In this document: positions 34,240-42,820 of the stretch, piece by piece
How positions within the stretch are numbered: position 1 is the first letter of the stretch
How the letters are laid out: the number at the start of each line of letters is the position of its first letter
DNA from: Lachnospiraceae bacterium
GTDB lineage: Bacteria; Bacillota; Clostridia; Lachnospirales; Lachnospiraceae
Assembly: GCA_015057165.1 (NCBI GenBank)
Contig: SVEY01000004.1
Location: 1-64,000 of the forward strand
DNA length: 64,000 nucleotides
Direction: 5' to 3'
Translations under genes and position numbers: made by a program
Notes under the pieces: model-generated
Database searches by the model: none
What the model was told of the DNA's origin: nothing
The model's input: only the letters and a program-made list of their open reading frames with translations

Positions 34240-35289
34240 TTATAACTTGTTATATTTTTCCATATATAATATAAATTTTTTGAAACGAGGAAGGGTAAAC
34301 TCTATAGTTCCATAAGAATTATCCTTTATTAATCCATATTCAATTAGTTTGTTTCTGTATGGCGAGAATTGATTTGGCGCCATACCCAATGTGTTTCTAA
34401 TGTCTTTGACTTCGCCAGACTCGCTTTTCGCTATTCCTACAACTATATTCTTCTCTTTGTCCGTCAAATGATTCCAGATAGCACTATATGCTCCTTCATA
34501 AAGCATACCGTCAAGCTTAACAATCATCTTGTCGTCAACGGTTGTCTTACCTGAATCCCAAAGCAATGCCCCTAATAATTGAAACGCATATGGATATCCC
34601 TGAACTATCCTGGCTAAAGATATGGCATCGTCTTCAGATACCTTGAATATTTCCTTATATTTCTCCACTACAAGGTAACTATTCAATTCCTCTAGCTTAA
34701 TTCTTGGAAGTCTTCGAAGAAATGTACCATTCTTGGCATTAGAAAGAGCAGTAAAATTCTCAGGCAGTGCCGTCATCAACAAGAACAAAGGAAGATTCTC
34801 ACCAATAAAAGCCTGAAATGAATGTGCAAATGTCTTGATACTCCTGGTATTTGAAGCTTCGTCTATTGCCACTAGAACCCTTTTCTTCTTTTTCTTGGCT
34901 TCTAATAGCATTTTACGAAGCAATGTTTCACTATCTGAAAATGTTTTTCTAGAAACCCCTGCTCCAAACCCAGCAATAGACAAATTTGCTTCCGTAACCT
35001 GCTCACTTTCTAGCTTAATATATTGACTTAGCTGGCTTACCGCAGATGAGAATAGATCCATATCCGGATTCAGTCTTAATACGTACCAATCTTCTTTATT
35101 TGCAAAATAATTCTGCAAGGCTGTCATTAATACAGTCTTGCCACAGCCTCTGACGCCTGTTATAACATAACCGTAGGTCATGGGATTATCACTCTCGAAC
35201 ACACTGACAACGCCCATAAACTCATTATCTCTTGGAATCATAGACTTCGGCTCAACACCAAAAATAACTGTAAAAGGATTTGAAGACAT
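34240..35289 (-). CDS. AAA ATPase with C-terminal winged helix
   Basis: A 349-residue ATPase, start at the ATG at 35289 (MSSNPFTVIFG) with GGGAGTGA upstream. It shows Walker A GVRGCGKT near residues 43-50, Walker B VLVAIDEA near 138 and a sensor-type LFLLMTALPENF. The C-terminal part (TDKEKNIVVGIAKSESGEVKDIRNTLGM split here) looks like a winged helix that could bind DNA. Proteins of this shape resemble the MNS/STAND ATPases and are often orphan defence or stress genes. The upstream 10-bp repeats suggest autoregulation. The function is unknown. Confidence 0.75.
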   Translation of the reverse strand: MSSNPFTVIFGVEPKSMIPRDNEFMGVVSVFESDNPMTYGYVITGVRGCGKTVLMTALQNYFANKEDWYVLRLNPDMDLFSSAVSQLSQYIKLESEQVTEANLSIAGFGAGVSRKTFSDSETLLRKMLLEAKKKKKRVLVAIDEASNTRSIKTFAHSFQAFIGENLPLFLLMTALPENFTALSNAKNGTFLRRLPRIKLEELNSYLVVEKYKEIFKVSEDDAISLARIVQGYPYAFQLLGALLWDSGKTTVDDKMIVKLDGMLYEGAYSAIWNHLTDKEKNIVVGIAKSESGEVKDIRNTLGMAPNQFSPYRNKLIEYGLIKDNSYGTIEFTLPRFKKFILYMEKYNKL

Positions 35290-35340
35290 ATTATCACTCC
35301 CTAACCAAAACATAGAAACCTGTTATATGTTGCGAAATTC

Positions 35341-35407
35341 GTTATAAGTCATTATAAGTTGTTATAAGTCGTTATATCTTTTGTTTTATGTTATAACTTA
35401 TTATAGG
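35341..35407. repeat. 10-bp iterons upstream of the AAA ATPase
   Basis: Four consecutive 10-base units, GTTATAAGTC, ATTATAAGTT, GTTATAAGTC and GTTATATCTT, start at 35341, 35351, 35361 and 35371. An inverted copy, TTATAACTTATTATAGG, begins at 35391. The 10-bp period places every unit on the same face of the helix, as in binding sites for a multimeric regulator, and the array is about 50 bases upstream of the ATPase start. Confidence 0.85.
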
Positions 35408-35429
35408 TTTTGTCAAATGGTGATTGCTA

Positions 35430-35609
35430 TCAAGTTTTTTTCAACATTGATACATCACAATCATACAACGGCCATTCGCCTCCGTAGGCCCCTTCTTTAT
35501 GCTCCTTAGAATCAGATTCTACCACACATTTCCCCGATTCAGAAATATCTACAACCTCACCCGTAATACCTCTATCAATTATTTCAACCTTATCATATAA
35601 TTTAATCAT
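35430..35609 (-). CDS. 59-residue small protein, SH3-like
   Basis: A short gene with GGAGG nine bases before its ATG at 35609. The product starts MIKLYDKVEIIDRGITGEVV and has the alternating pattern of a small SH3-like or DUF4926-like barrel; no signal peptide. The ATG overlaps the stop of a preceding 28-codon frame (TAATG). It could be the immunity or antitoxin half of a small module, but nothing in the sequence proves this. Confidence 0.6.
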   Translation of the reverse strand: MIKLYDKVEIIDRGITGEVVDISESGKCVVESDSKEHKEGAYGGEWPLYDCDVSMLKKT

Positions 35610-35695
35610 TATTCGTCCTCCCGATATGCAGTAATAAACCGCGGAGCAGCATCAGTATAGTCAATCTGCCAAACAGTACGAAATCTTTTATTCAT
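35609..35695 (-). pseudogene. 28-codon frame, likely remnant of a toxin-like gene
   Basis: An ATG at 35695 opens a 28-residue frame (MNKRFRTVWQIDYTDAAPRF, then ITAYREDE) ending in a TAATG overlap with the 59-residue gene. The end resembles the last strand of small RNase-type toxins (FITAY-type ending), from memory. The purine-rich stretch before the ATG is too close (GGGGAG one base away) to be a good ribosome binding site, and an in-frame stop lies 12 bases upstream. I read it as the C-terminal remnant of a truncated gene, with low confidence. Confidence 0.35.
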
Positions 35696-35770
35696 TCTCC
35701 CCTTCAATTATAACATCTATATATACTATTTCAAACGAAATCCAAGTGCAAAGTGTATTGTAAATAAAAA

Positions 35771-35825
35771 AGCACCATGCGAATGTCATCCTACCATCTG
35801 GTAGCGCAACATTACACATGGTGCT
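35771..35825 (-). terminator. Terminator of serA
   Basis: On the minus strand AGCACCATG and CATGGTGCT form a 9-bp stem followed by TTTTTTATTTA; the 37-base loop contains a second hairpin (CTACCAGATGGTAG, 35791-35804). It starts 18 bases beyond the serA stop. The nested shape is unusual but the T-run supports termination. Confidence 0.85.
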
Positions 35826-35843
35826 AATTAATAACCTCTTGCC

Positions 35844-37007
35844 TTACTTAATTACCCTAACCTTAATTACATTAGGATTCTCTTCGATTCTCTTAATAAC
35901 ATCGTCAGTGACAGGGGCGTCGAGGTCTAGTAATGCGTAAGCATAGTCGCCACGTGACTTGTTAGACATGTCAGCAACGTTGATATCTGCATCACCAAGA
36001 GGTGTTGTATATGCAGAAATCACACCTTTCTTGTTCTCATGAATTACAGCTATTCTGCTCTTCGTATGGCATACACCCAAATCGCAATTAGGATAGTTAA
36101 CAGAATTCTTGATATTACCATTTTCAATATAATCTCTAATCTCATCAACTGCCATAACAGCACAATTGTCTTCTGCTTCTTCTGTTGATGCCCCAAGATG
36201 AGGTGTTAGAATTACTCCATCTTGTCCTGCAGTAGTCGGATTAGCAAAGTCTGTTACATAATGTCTAATCTTACCAGAATGGATTCCATTAAGAACAGCA
36301 TCCTCGTCAACAAGCAAGTCTCTTGCGAAATTAAGTATAACAACGCCTCTCTTCATCATATGAATAGAGTCTCTATTAATCATCTTACGAGTAGCATCTA
36401 GAAGTGGAACATGTACAGTGATAAAATCACATCCCTTATAGATGTCTTCTACATTTCCAATATGCTTAACAGAACGAGATAAGTTCCATGCAGCCTTAAC
36501 TGAGATAAATGGATCATATCCATATACTTCCATACCAAGATGTGTTGCAGCATTAGCAACTCTTACACCAATAGCTCCCAGTCCAATAACTCCTAATTTC
36601 TTTCCATAAAGCTCTGTTCCAGCAAATTGCTTCTTAGCCTTTTCAGCAGCTTTAGCAATATTCTCATCATTTGCATTCTCTTCACACCACTTAATTCCAC
36701 CAACGATATCTCTGCTTGCAAGAAGCATACCTGCGAATACAAGTTCTTTTACAGCATTAGCATTTGCACCAGGTGTATTGAATACCACCACACCTTCCTT
36801 TGCACATTTGTCAACAGGAATGTTATTAACTCCTGCACCAGCTCTGGCTATTGCAAGAAGGTTATCTCCCAATTTCATATCGTGCATTTTAGCAGAACGA
36901 ACCAGAATTGCATCTGCTTCATTTGCATCTTCAACCTGTCTATAATCAGTTGTAAAATTATCAAGTCCGATTTGTGCAATCGGATTTAAGCATGCGTATT
37001 TATACAT
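35844..37007 (-). CDS. serA: D-3-phosphoglycerate dehydrogenase
   Basis: First enzyme of serine synthesis, oxidising 3-phosphoglycerate with NAD. The 387-residue protein shows the NAD-binding motif LGVIGLGAIGVRVA (near residues 138-151), the catalytic region with LTPHLGASTEEAEDN and a short C-terminal ACT domain of about 75 residues (SRIAVIHENKKGVISAYTTPLG split here). It belongs to the shorter SerA class with one ACT domain. It follows serC in the same direction with a 176-base gap that holds a long inverted repeat. The ribosome binding site is GGAGGATG. Confidence 0.95.
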   Translation of the reverse strand: MYKYACLNPIAQIGLDNFTTDYRQVEDANEADAILVRSAKMHDMKLGDNLLAIARAGAGVNNIPVDKCAKEGVVVFNTPGANANAVKELVFAGMLLASRDIVGGIKWCEENANDENIAKAAEKAKKQFAGTELYGKKLGVIGLGAIGVRVANAATHLGMEVYGYDPFISVKAAWNLSRSVKHIGNVEDIYKGCDFITVHVPLLDATRKMINRDSIHMMKRGVVILNFARDLLVDEDAVLNGIHSGKIRHYVTDFANPTTAGQDGVILTPHLGASTEEAEDNCAVMAVDEIRDYIENGNIKNSVNYPNCDLGVCHTKSRIAVIHENKKGVISAYTTPLGDADINVADMSNKSRGDYAYALLDLDAPVTDDVIKRIEENPNVIKVRVIK

Positions 37008-37045
37008 AATAAATCATCCTCCATATAACATATTCCTAAATCTTC

Positions 37046-37174
37046 CATCGTCTATATTATCTTTATTCAAATTACGCTATCGCCCGGTCCTCACGCAGCG
37101 GTACTAAACTCATCTGTAAGACTCGCTAAGTACCGGCGTTGCGGAGGATTTTCATAAAGACAATATAGCCGATG
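37046..37174. repeat. Long inverted repeat between serC and serA
   Basis: Outer arms of 21 bases (37046-37066 and 37154-37174) pair over 19 Watson-Crick positions plus one G-U, with one mismatch, starting CATCG and ending CGATG. Inside is a second stem formed by 37088-37105 with 37126-37148 (TCCTCACGCA with TGCGGAGGA, and GGTACT with its complement). No T-run follows, so it is not a simple terminator. It may be a structured intercistronic RNA or a small mobile inverted-repeat element. Confidence 0.85.
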
Positions 37175-37183
37175 TCAAAGCTT

Positions 37184-38263
37184 TTAATTACGTTTCTCAA
37201 ATTCCTTCATGAACTCAACCAATTTCTCAACACCTTCGATTGGCATTGCATTGTAGATGGATGCTCGCATTCCTCCAACAGTTCTGTGTCCCTTAAGGTT
37301 AACAAAACCAGCCTTAGTTGCTTCCTCTACAAACTTAGCATCTAAGTCCTTGTCGCCTGTTACGAACGGAACATTCATAAGGGAGCGATCCTTAGGCACA
37401 ACAGTTCCTTTGAACATCTTGCTCTCATCAAGGAAGTCGTATAGAATCTTAGCCTTCTTCTCATTGTGCTCCTTCATAGCACTAAGGCCACCCATCTTCT
37501 TAATCCACTTAAATACCTTGCCACAGATATAAATTCCATAACAAGGTGGAGTATTATATAAAGAATCAGCATCGGCCTGAGTCTTATACTTAAGCATTGT
37601 TGGTGTACCTTCCAAACAATCATCAGTAATAAGGTCTTCTCTGATGATGGCGATTACAACACCTGCAGGTCCGATATTCTTCTGAACTCCACCGTATATC
37701 ACAGCATATTTTGTTACATCAACAGGCTCTGACAAGAAGCATGATGATACATCCGCTACAAGGTCAACCCCTTTTGTATTGGGAAGCTCTTTGTACTTCG
37801 TACCGTAGATTGTATTATTCTCGCAAATGTATACATAATCCATATCATCTGTAATCGGAAGGTCAGAACAATCTGGTATATAGCTAAATGTCTTGTCAGC
37901 AGAACTTGCAAGCTCAACTGCATCACCATATCTTTTTGCCTCGGCAAGAGCCTTCTTAGCCCATTGTCCTGTTACTATATAGCCTGCCTTACCCTTCTTC
38001 ATAAGGTTCATTGGCACGGCAGAAAATTGCTGTGATGCTCCGCCCTGTAAGAATAACACCTTGTAGTTATCAGGTATATTCATTAATTCTCTAAGGTCTT
38101 TCTCAGCTTCTTTGATTATATTGTCATACACTTTGGAGCGATGCGACATCTCCATAACGGACATACCGCTTCCTTTATAGTCTAACATCTCGTCTGCAGC
38201 TTCTCTTAATACTTCTTCTGGAAGCACTGCAGGTCCTGCAGAAAAATTGAATACTCTACTCAT
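37184..38263 (-). CDS. serC: Phosphoserine aminotransferase
   Basis: Pyridoxal-phosphate enzyme making phosphoserine from phosphohydroxypyruvate and glutamate. The start is the ATG at 38263 (MSRVFNFSAGPAVLPEEV) with AGAGGT upstream, giving 359 residues, the usual length; an ATG at 38335 would add 24 residues unlike the family. Visible are GGASQQFSAVPMN and the PLP-lysine region YGGVQKNIGPAGV. A TTGACA box at 38367-38372 with an AT-rich -10 region near 38346-38352 lies about 85 bases upstream on the minus strand. Confidence 0.95.
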   Translation of the reverse strand: MSRVFNFSAGPAVLPEEVLREAADEMLDYKGSGMSVMEMSHRSKVYDNIIKEAEKDLRELMNIPDNYKVLFLQGGASQQFSAVPMNLMKKGKAGYIVTGQWAKKALAEAKRYGDAVELASSADKTFSYIPDCSDLPITDDMDYVYICENNTIYGTKYKELPNTKGVDLVADVSSCFLSEPVDVTKYAVIYGGVQKNIGPAGVVIAIIREDLITDDCLEGTPTMLKYKTQADADSLYNTPPCYGIYICGKVFKWIKKMGGLSAMKEHNEKKAKILYDFLDESKMFKGTVVPKDRSLMNVPFVTGDKDLDAKFVEEATKAGFVNLKGHRTVGGMRASIYNAMPIEGVEKLVEFMKEFEKRN

Positions 38264-38484
38264 AGTCTGTACCTCTTTTCTTTTCATAGAATTAAGGGAA
38301 ATGTAATATAAATCATTCCCCTTATTCTTAGTCATTACATATATATAATATACTTTGTTAAAATTTTGTCAAGCCTCAATTTAACCAATCTTTCTCTTGG
38401 TTTAATCTTAGCTTCACGCTTAACCTAAGACATTATAACATAATATATGAGGCATGTCACACTTGATAAAATTAGTTTCTTGCT

Positions 38485-38534
38485 CAAATTCTTATTATTA
38501 TCAATCAAACAAATTCTTATTATTGTCAATCAAA
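38485..38534. repeat. Two 25-bp direct repeats
   Basis: CAAATTCTTATTATTATCAA at 38485 and CAAATTCTTATTATTGTCAA at 38510 are consecutive copies of a 25-bp unit with one difference. They lie in the divergent region between serC and the TM2 gene, just upstream of the TM2 promoter, and may be a regulator site. Confidence 0.8.
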
Positions 38535-38553
38535 AAACTTTATAATAATGTAA

Positions 38554-38582
38554 TTGACAACAAAAACTATATATTATAGAAT
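38554..38582 (+). promoter_or_regulatory. Sigma-A promoter of the TM2 gene
   Basis: TTGACA (38554-38559), 17 bases, TAGAAT (38577-38582), about 41 bases before the start codon. Nearly consensus. Confidence 0.85.
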
Positions 38583-38623
38583 AAATCGACGATTAAAAAT
38601 GTGTATAAGAAAGGAAAGAAAAA

Positions 38624-38866
38624 ATGGAAAAAAGAGTTGAAAAGAATGTATTTGTATGGGTATTCACATTTCTTCTAGGAGAATTTGGTGTTGACAGATT
38701 TATACGTGGCCAAATAGGACTCGGTGTCTTAAAGCTATTAACAGTTGGTGGTTGTGGTATTTGGTCATTAGTTGATTGGATTATTGCTCTTACTAAAGCA
38801 TATGGTTCTGATTCATTTGGTAACGATACAGAAGTTGTATTTATTGATGGTCAATATGCGAAATAA
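38624..38866 (+). CDS. TM2 domain membrane protein
   Basis: An 80-residue protein with the TM2 architecture: two membrane helices joined by a tight turn, and the motif [21 protein letters not shown] (split at FIRG) followed by [14 protein letters not shown]2 proteins are small membrane proteins of unknown general role. AGAAAGGAAAG lies upstream of the ATG. The next gene begins inside its last codons. Confidence 0.88.
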   Translation: MEKRVEKNVFVWVFTFLLGEFGVDRFIRGQIGLGVLKLLTVGGCGIWSLVDWIIALTKAYGSDSFGNDTEVVFIDGQYAK

Positions 38867-39266
38867 AATTAACGCAAAAAAAATAATAATTGCGACGGCT
38901 ACCATTATAGTCGTCGCTTTATTAATATTACTTGATATATATAAATGTCCCTTAGATTTTATTCTAGGAATTCCCTGCCCTATGTGTGGTATGACAAGAG
39001 CTGTTGTCTCTGCAGCATCAGGGGATTTTACTGCTGCTTTTCACTACCATCCACTATGGATAGTTATATCCCTCGGCGTCATATTCATTGTCCTGTATGA
39101 GCTTAGAGTCATCAGAATACCTAAGATAGCCTTCAATACAATCTGCATAATCTTAGGCGTTCTTCTTGTGCTATGCTATATTGTGCGACTACTCCTTCAC
39201 TCGGAAATTGTTATGCCTCATTTTGAGACATCTCTTATCCATAGAATATTGTCGCATTTTATGTAG
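38856..39266 (+). CDS. DUF2752 membrane protein
   Basis: A 136-residue protein starting at the ATG at 38856, which overlaps the TM2 stop by 11 bases; a longer frame from 38772 would run inside the TM2 gene. It has the DUF2752 signature [18 protein letters not shown] followed by HYHPLWI and three hydrophobic helices (about residues 8-28, 62-82 and 90-112). DUF2752 proteins often accompany TM2 proteins. The function is unknown. It ends 32 bases before the convergent rhaD gene, with no clear terminator between them. Confidence 0.85.
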   Translation: MRNKINAKKIIIATATIIVVALLILLDIYKCPLDFILGIPCPMCGMTRAVVSAASGDFTAAFHYHPLWIVISLGVIFIVLYELRVIRIPKIAFNTICIILGVLLVLCYIVRLLLHSEIVMPHFETSLIHRILSHFM

Positions 39267-39298
39267 ATTTCCAGTGCTGCCTTCAATATCTTAACGGG

Positions 39299-40117
39299 CT
39301 AGTCTAAAAATTCCTCTCTGAGTTCTACATTGAACTCTTTTGCTATCATCCTTATTTCGTCACTTGTTATAGTCTGTCTTATCTCAGCCTTCATAGACAT
39401 TACCTTGACGAGAATCTCTGCCGCCTTTTCTATTGTATGAAGCAGTCCAAATGCCAGGTCAAAGTCCTCTCCCGACACAAAGATACCGTGGTGAGCCCAT
39501 ATAGCCGCATCATATTCTTCCATCACCTTACTTGTTGCAACTGCAATGTCCCTTTTACCCGGAACCATCCAGCCCACAACACCGACTCCTTTTGGAAATA
39601 CGATGGCACATTCACTCATCATTTCCCATAGCTTAAGGGTAAATGTCTTATCATCAAGGGGCAGTACAAAGGTTAGTGCAATCACATTAGCAGGATGTGC
39701 ATGATAGATTACTCGATTCTTCCCATTGCTTACTTTCTTCTTAACCTCATGATTCATCAGATGACTGGGAAGCTCGCTTGTTGGCGCATTGTTTTCATCA
39801 AAGCCCCAGCATATACGGTAATTCTCCCCGCAGTCGTCAAGTTCTATTATTCCTATACATTCCTCAGGCTTTAGGGAAATGTTTCTGAAGAACTTGCCCG
39901 TACCTGTTATCAGAAAGTACTCTCCTGCAAGGTCTGGTACAGATGCACCTACCTTCTTCCATTCTCCCTCCTTCAAATCATCTCTCACCATATCAATCTC
40001 ATTTTCCCTGATTCGATAGCTGAGATTACCGCCGTTTCTTTCATGCCAACCCATGGCATATCCATCATCTGCCATTCTTATAAATCCACGCGCAAAATCC
40101 GCATCTAATACTTTCAT
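39299..40117 (-). CDS. rhaD: Rhamnulose-1-phosphate aldolase
   Basis: Class II zinc aldolase that splits L-rhamnulose 1-phosphate into dihydroxyacetone phosphate and L-lactaldehyde. The 272-residue length fits RhaD. Metal ligands are visible as His139 and His141 in YHAHPANVIAL and a third in IWAHHGIF (209-210), and the acid residue lies near Glu115 in TSELPSHLMNHE. It is the last gene of the rhamnoside operon, 10 bases after the isomerase-like gene. Confidence 0.93.
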   Translation of the reverse strand: MKVLDADFARGFIRMADDGYAMGWHERNGGNLSYRIRENEIDMVRDDLKEGEWKKVGASVPDLAGEYFLITGTGKFFRNISLKPEECIGIIELDDCGENYRICWGFDENNAPTSELPSHLMNHEVKKKVSNGKNRVIYHAHPANVIALTFVLPLDDKTFTLKLWEMMSECAIVFPKGVGVVGWMVPGKRDIAVATSKVMEEYDAAIWAHHGIFVSGEDFDLAFGLLHTIEKAAEILVKVMSMKAEIRQTITSDEIRMIAKEFNVELREEFLD

Positions 40118-40127
40118 TGTATTCTCC

Positions 40128-41549
40128 TTATCTTGTTATAACATCTACCGGCACATCAAATATTTTGGCAACCTTAAGTATCGTATCAATGTGACGCCCA
40201 CTTGCTGCCGCCATATGATGCGTAGGTCCTGCTTCACTCCACTTATTACAGAATTCTCTTGCACCGCAGCTGAACCTTGTTCTCATATTAGTGTCACCAA
40301 AGTTGAAAATAGGTCCTTCTTCATTGACACCTTCTGCTGCAACGAATCTAAAATATCCATCCATATCCTGTGTTATTGCAAGATATGTTATGTCACCCGG
40401 CTCTGGGTAAAACTGTGTAAGATAGCCTCCGCCGGTCTTGCCATGAAATACGGGAACTATCTTCATAGTCGGTTTCTTTGCTTTTGAAAAATGATAATCA
40501 CCGCTACCCGAATGACCGATAATACATATGTCATCATCAAAATCAATCGAATACATCTCCGACAACTGACCCATACCTGATATCACCTTTAGTATTCCCA
40601 TTGCCATAGCAACCTTGATATCACCCTCTACAGCACAACAAGTGCCTTCTTTTATCAACATAGAAAATGCAGGAATAAGCATGCTATCCAGTTTGCCCGC
40701 AACTCCTTTTGCGAATCCATCATAATGAGATGCGATAAATCCAAGCTTTTCATCTTGTACCCATCTCTCAAATGCAACGACATACTTTGCCATATCCATG
40801 ACTTTATTAATATCATTACCACCATCTATGTCAAATGTATTAAGAATATCCTCTGCCTTTGCCCTTACTTGTGAGTCATCATCTATATCATCGGCTATTG
40901 CCCACATTTTCTCCCAATCGAATTGCTTTGTGTAAAGCCACATACGATTATACAGGTTAGTCTCATCAATATACAAATCCATCATGCCCGGATACGGTCT
41001 TCCTATCTGTGCCAGGTTGGTATCTCTGAATCTTCTTCTAACCTGAGCAGCCCTGCACCAGCCTTCTATCTCTCCTGCAACATATTCATCGCCGCCTTCA
41101 ACAACTCCGGTAATAACATCATGTCTCTTGCCTGCTCTGTTAAGATCTGCAACCATCTCTCCGACCGCTCCGCATGCATACAGCTCTCCAAGCCACGTGG
41201 GTGTATCTGTATTCTCATAATCAGGGGATCTTCTTTTCTGAACATTGACAAGTACGACAGGTACATCTATATCCCTTATTGCAGGCAGCATATTATAGCT
41301 TGTTGCATATGTAAGAAGCTGCAATATAACAAGATCCACATCAGCACTCCTGAACTTATCTCCTGCCTCCATCGCAAGCTCCTTGGAGGTAACTATGCCA
41401 CCATCCACAAGCTCTACGCTATCCGGAATAGTTTTCTTAAAATCATTGTACTGCGCCTGAAACTCCGGCACAAGTTGTGGAAATTGCGGCAAATATGCCT
41501 GGAGTGCTATTGCAAATACTCCTATTCTTGCCTTCGTATTAACTAACAT
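40128..41549 (-). CDS. L-arabinose/L-fucose isomerase family protein
   Basis: A 473-residue sugar isomerase-like protein, start at the ATG at 41549 (MLVNTKARIGVFAIALQAYL) with GGAGG seven bases upstream. It has the three-domain layout of the arabinose/fucose isomerase superfamily (QLLTYATSYNMLPAI, AGEIEGWCRAAQVRRRF, IIGHSGSGDYHFSKAKKP, FHGKTGGGYLTQFYPEPGDI). It lies between rhaB and rhaD. No classical RhaA is seen, so it may be the aldose-ketose isomerase that feeds RhaB; that is inference from context. Other substrates such as L-arabinose or L-fucose cannot be excluded. Confidence 0.82.
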   Translation of the reverse strand: MLVNTKARIGVFAIALQAYLPQFPQLVPEFQAQYNDFKKTIPDSVELVDGGIVTSKELAMEAGDKFRSADVDLVILQLLTYATSYNMLPAIRDIDVPVVLVNVQKRRSPDYENTDTPTWLGELYACGAVGEMVADLNRAGKRHDVITGVVEGGDEYVAGEIEGWCRAAQVRRRFRDTNLAQIGRPYPGMMDLYIDETNLYNRMWLYTKQFDWEKMWAIADDIDDDSQVRAKAEDILNTFDIDGGNDINKVMDMAKYVVAFERWVQDEKLGFIASHYDGFAKGVAGKLDSMLIPAFSMLIKEGTCCAVEGDIKVAMAMGILKVISGMGQLSEMYSIDFDDDICIIGHSGSGDYHFSKAKKPTMKIVPVFHGKTGGGYLTQFYPEPGDITYLAITQDMDGYFRFVAAEGVNEEGPIFNFGDTNMRTRFSCGAREFCNKWSEAGPTHHMAAASGRHIDTILKVAKIFDVPVDVITR

Positions 41550-41550
41550 A

Positions 41551-42819
41551 TTATTCCTCCATCTGTATCCTGAGATTACCAAGTGCTGTTGCTTCTATAG
41601 GAAGCGCTATAACATCTTTACCGGTGATATTCTCTGTAAGAGTATTAAGAAAGCCATTCTTGGCACCACCACCTACAATGTACAGCTTATCATAAGTCTC
41701 ATTCAGATTATGCTCCAGTTCATCTATATTGTTCTTATAGCTTAGAGCAAGCGACCTGTATGCACACCTGTAATAATCCCCGGCAAAATCAGCTCCTTTA
41801 GAAAGCATTGAATCGAACGCCGCTTTCATACTCTCAGGTGATAAAAAAATATCATCATTTATATCTACAGTTTCATCAAACCTACTTACCTTGGCATTGT
41901 CGATTATCTCATCCCATGGCATCAGCGGATTGAGTTCGTCCCTCAATCGGTTGACAATCCACATTCCCATAATATTCTTCTGATAACGATTATATCCTAC
42001 GCCACCCTCATTAGACCAATTAGACTTCATAGAGGCTGTCGTTATTACAGCTTTACCTGTCTTAACTCCCAAAAGTGACCATGTTCCGCTGGAAATATAC
42101 GGCGCGTTCTCCTCCATAGGAATTCCTTCTACTGCCGATGCCGTATCATGACTTGCACAAAGTCTGCACTGAATCCCGCGATATTCACCTATTACATCAC
42201 CCGGCATATTCAATTTGTTAAAAAGATGCTCCGGCAGTCCTAACATCCGTACTATGTCCATGTCGTATTGTCCATTACGTGCATTAACAATACCCGTTGT
42301 CGTTGCATTGGTATATTCATGAGTCTTGGTACCACACAGTCTGTATGTCAGATATTCAGGCATCATCAGAAAATCCGTTACGCCACTTAACCTTCCCTCT
42401 TCCATATCAACATACAACTGATATATGGTATTAAATGGTTGGAACTGTATTCCTGTTCTCTCATATAGTTGCTCAAACGGTATCTTATTATGAACCCTGG
42501 ATACCAAGTCCTGCGTACGTAAGTCTCTGTAAGAAAAGCATGGTAAAAGGGCTGTATCATCCTTAATAAGTACATAATCGACTCCCCATGTATCAATGGC
42601 AAGACTCTCTATTTGTCCGTATCTGTCTATTGCTTTATCTATGCCTTCTGTAACATGAATAAACAGATTATCAACATCCCATATAAGATGTCCGTTTTTT
42701 CTGTCAACACAATTGGGAAAACGATAGACTTCCTCTGTCTTAATAAGTCCTTGTTCCTTCCAACCGACTATATGTCTGCCTGAAGAAGCACCAATATCTA
42801 TAGCAAGATAATATTTCAT
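41551..42819 (-). CDS. rhaB: Rhamnulokinase
   Basis: FGGY-family kinase phosphorylating L-rhamnulose. The start is the ATG at 42819 (MKYYLAIDIGASSGRHI) with AAGGAAATG upstream, giving 422 residues. Motifs include the phosphate loop DIGASSGRHIVGW, ESLAIDTWGVDYVLI near residue 65, and the C-terminal ATP-site LYIVGGGAKNGFLNTLTEN (split at the end). The gene begins one base after the upstream isomerase gene and is followed by the arabinose-isomerase-like gene. Confidence 0.93.
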   Translation of the reverse strand: MKYYLAIDIGASSGRHIVGWKEQGLIKTEEVYRFPNCVDRKNGHLIWDVDNLFIHVTEGIDKAIDRYGQIESLAIDTWGVDYVLIKDDTALLPCFSYRDLRTQDLVSRVHNKIPFEQLYERTGIQFQPFNTIYQLYVDMEEGRLSGVTDFLMMPEYLTYRLCGTKTHEYTNATTTGIVNARNGQYDMDIVRMLGLPEHLFNKLNMPGDVIGEYRGIQCRLCASHDTASAVEGIPMEENAPYISSGTWSLLGVKTGKAVITTASMKSNWSNEGGVGYNRYQKNIMGMWIVNRLRDELNPLMPWDEIIDNAKVSRFDETVDINDDIFLSPESMKAAFDSMLSKGADFAGDYYRCAYRSLALSYKNNIDELEHNLNETYDKLYIVGGGAKNGFLNTLTENITGKDVIALPIEATALGNLRIQMEE

Positions 42820-42820
42820 T

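Noticed and set aside
35784-35793. TGTCATCCTA shared by the serA terminator loop and the palindrome at 7402
   Set aside because: Only ten bases match and the surrounding sequences and structures differ. Chance is sufficient.
40923-41546. Plus-strand frame of 207 residues inside the arabinose-isomerase-like gene
   Set aside because: It is a shadow on the opposite strand of a well-supported enzyme gene, rich in Cys, Ile and His, with no initiation signal.
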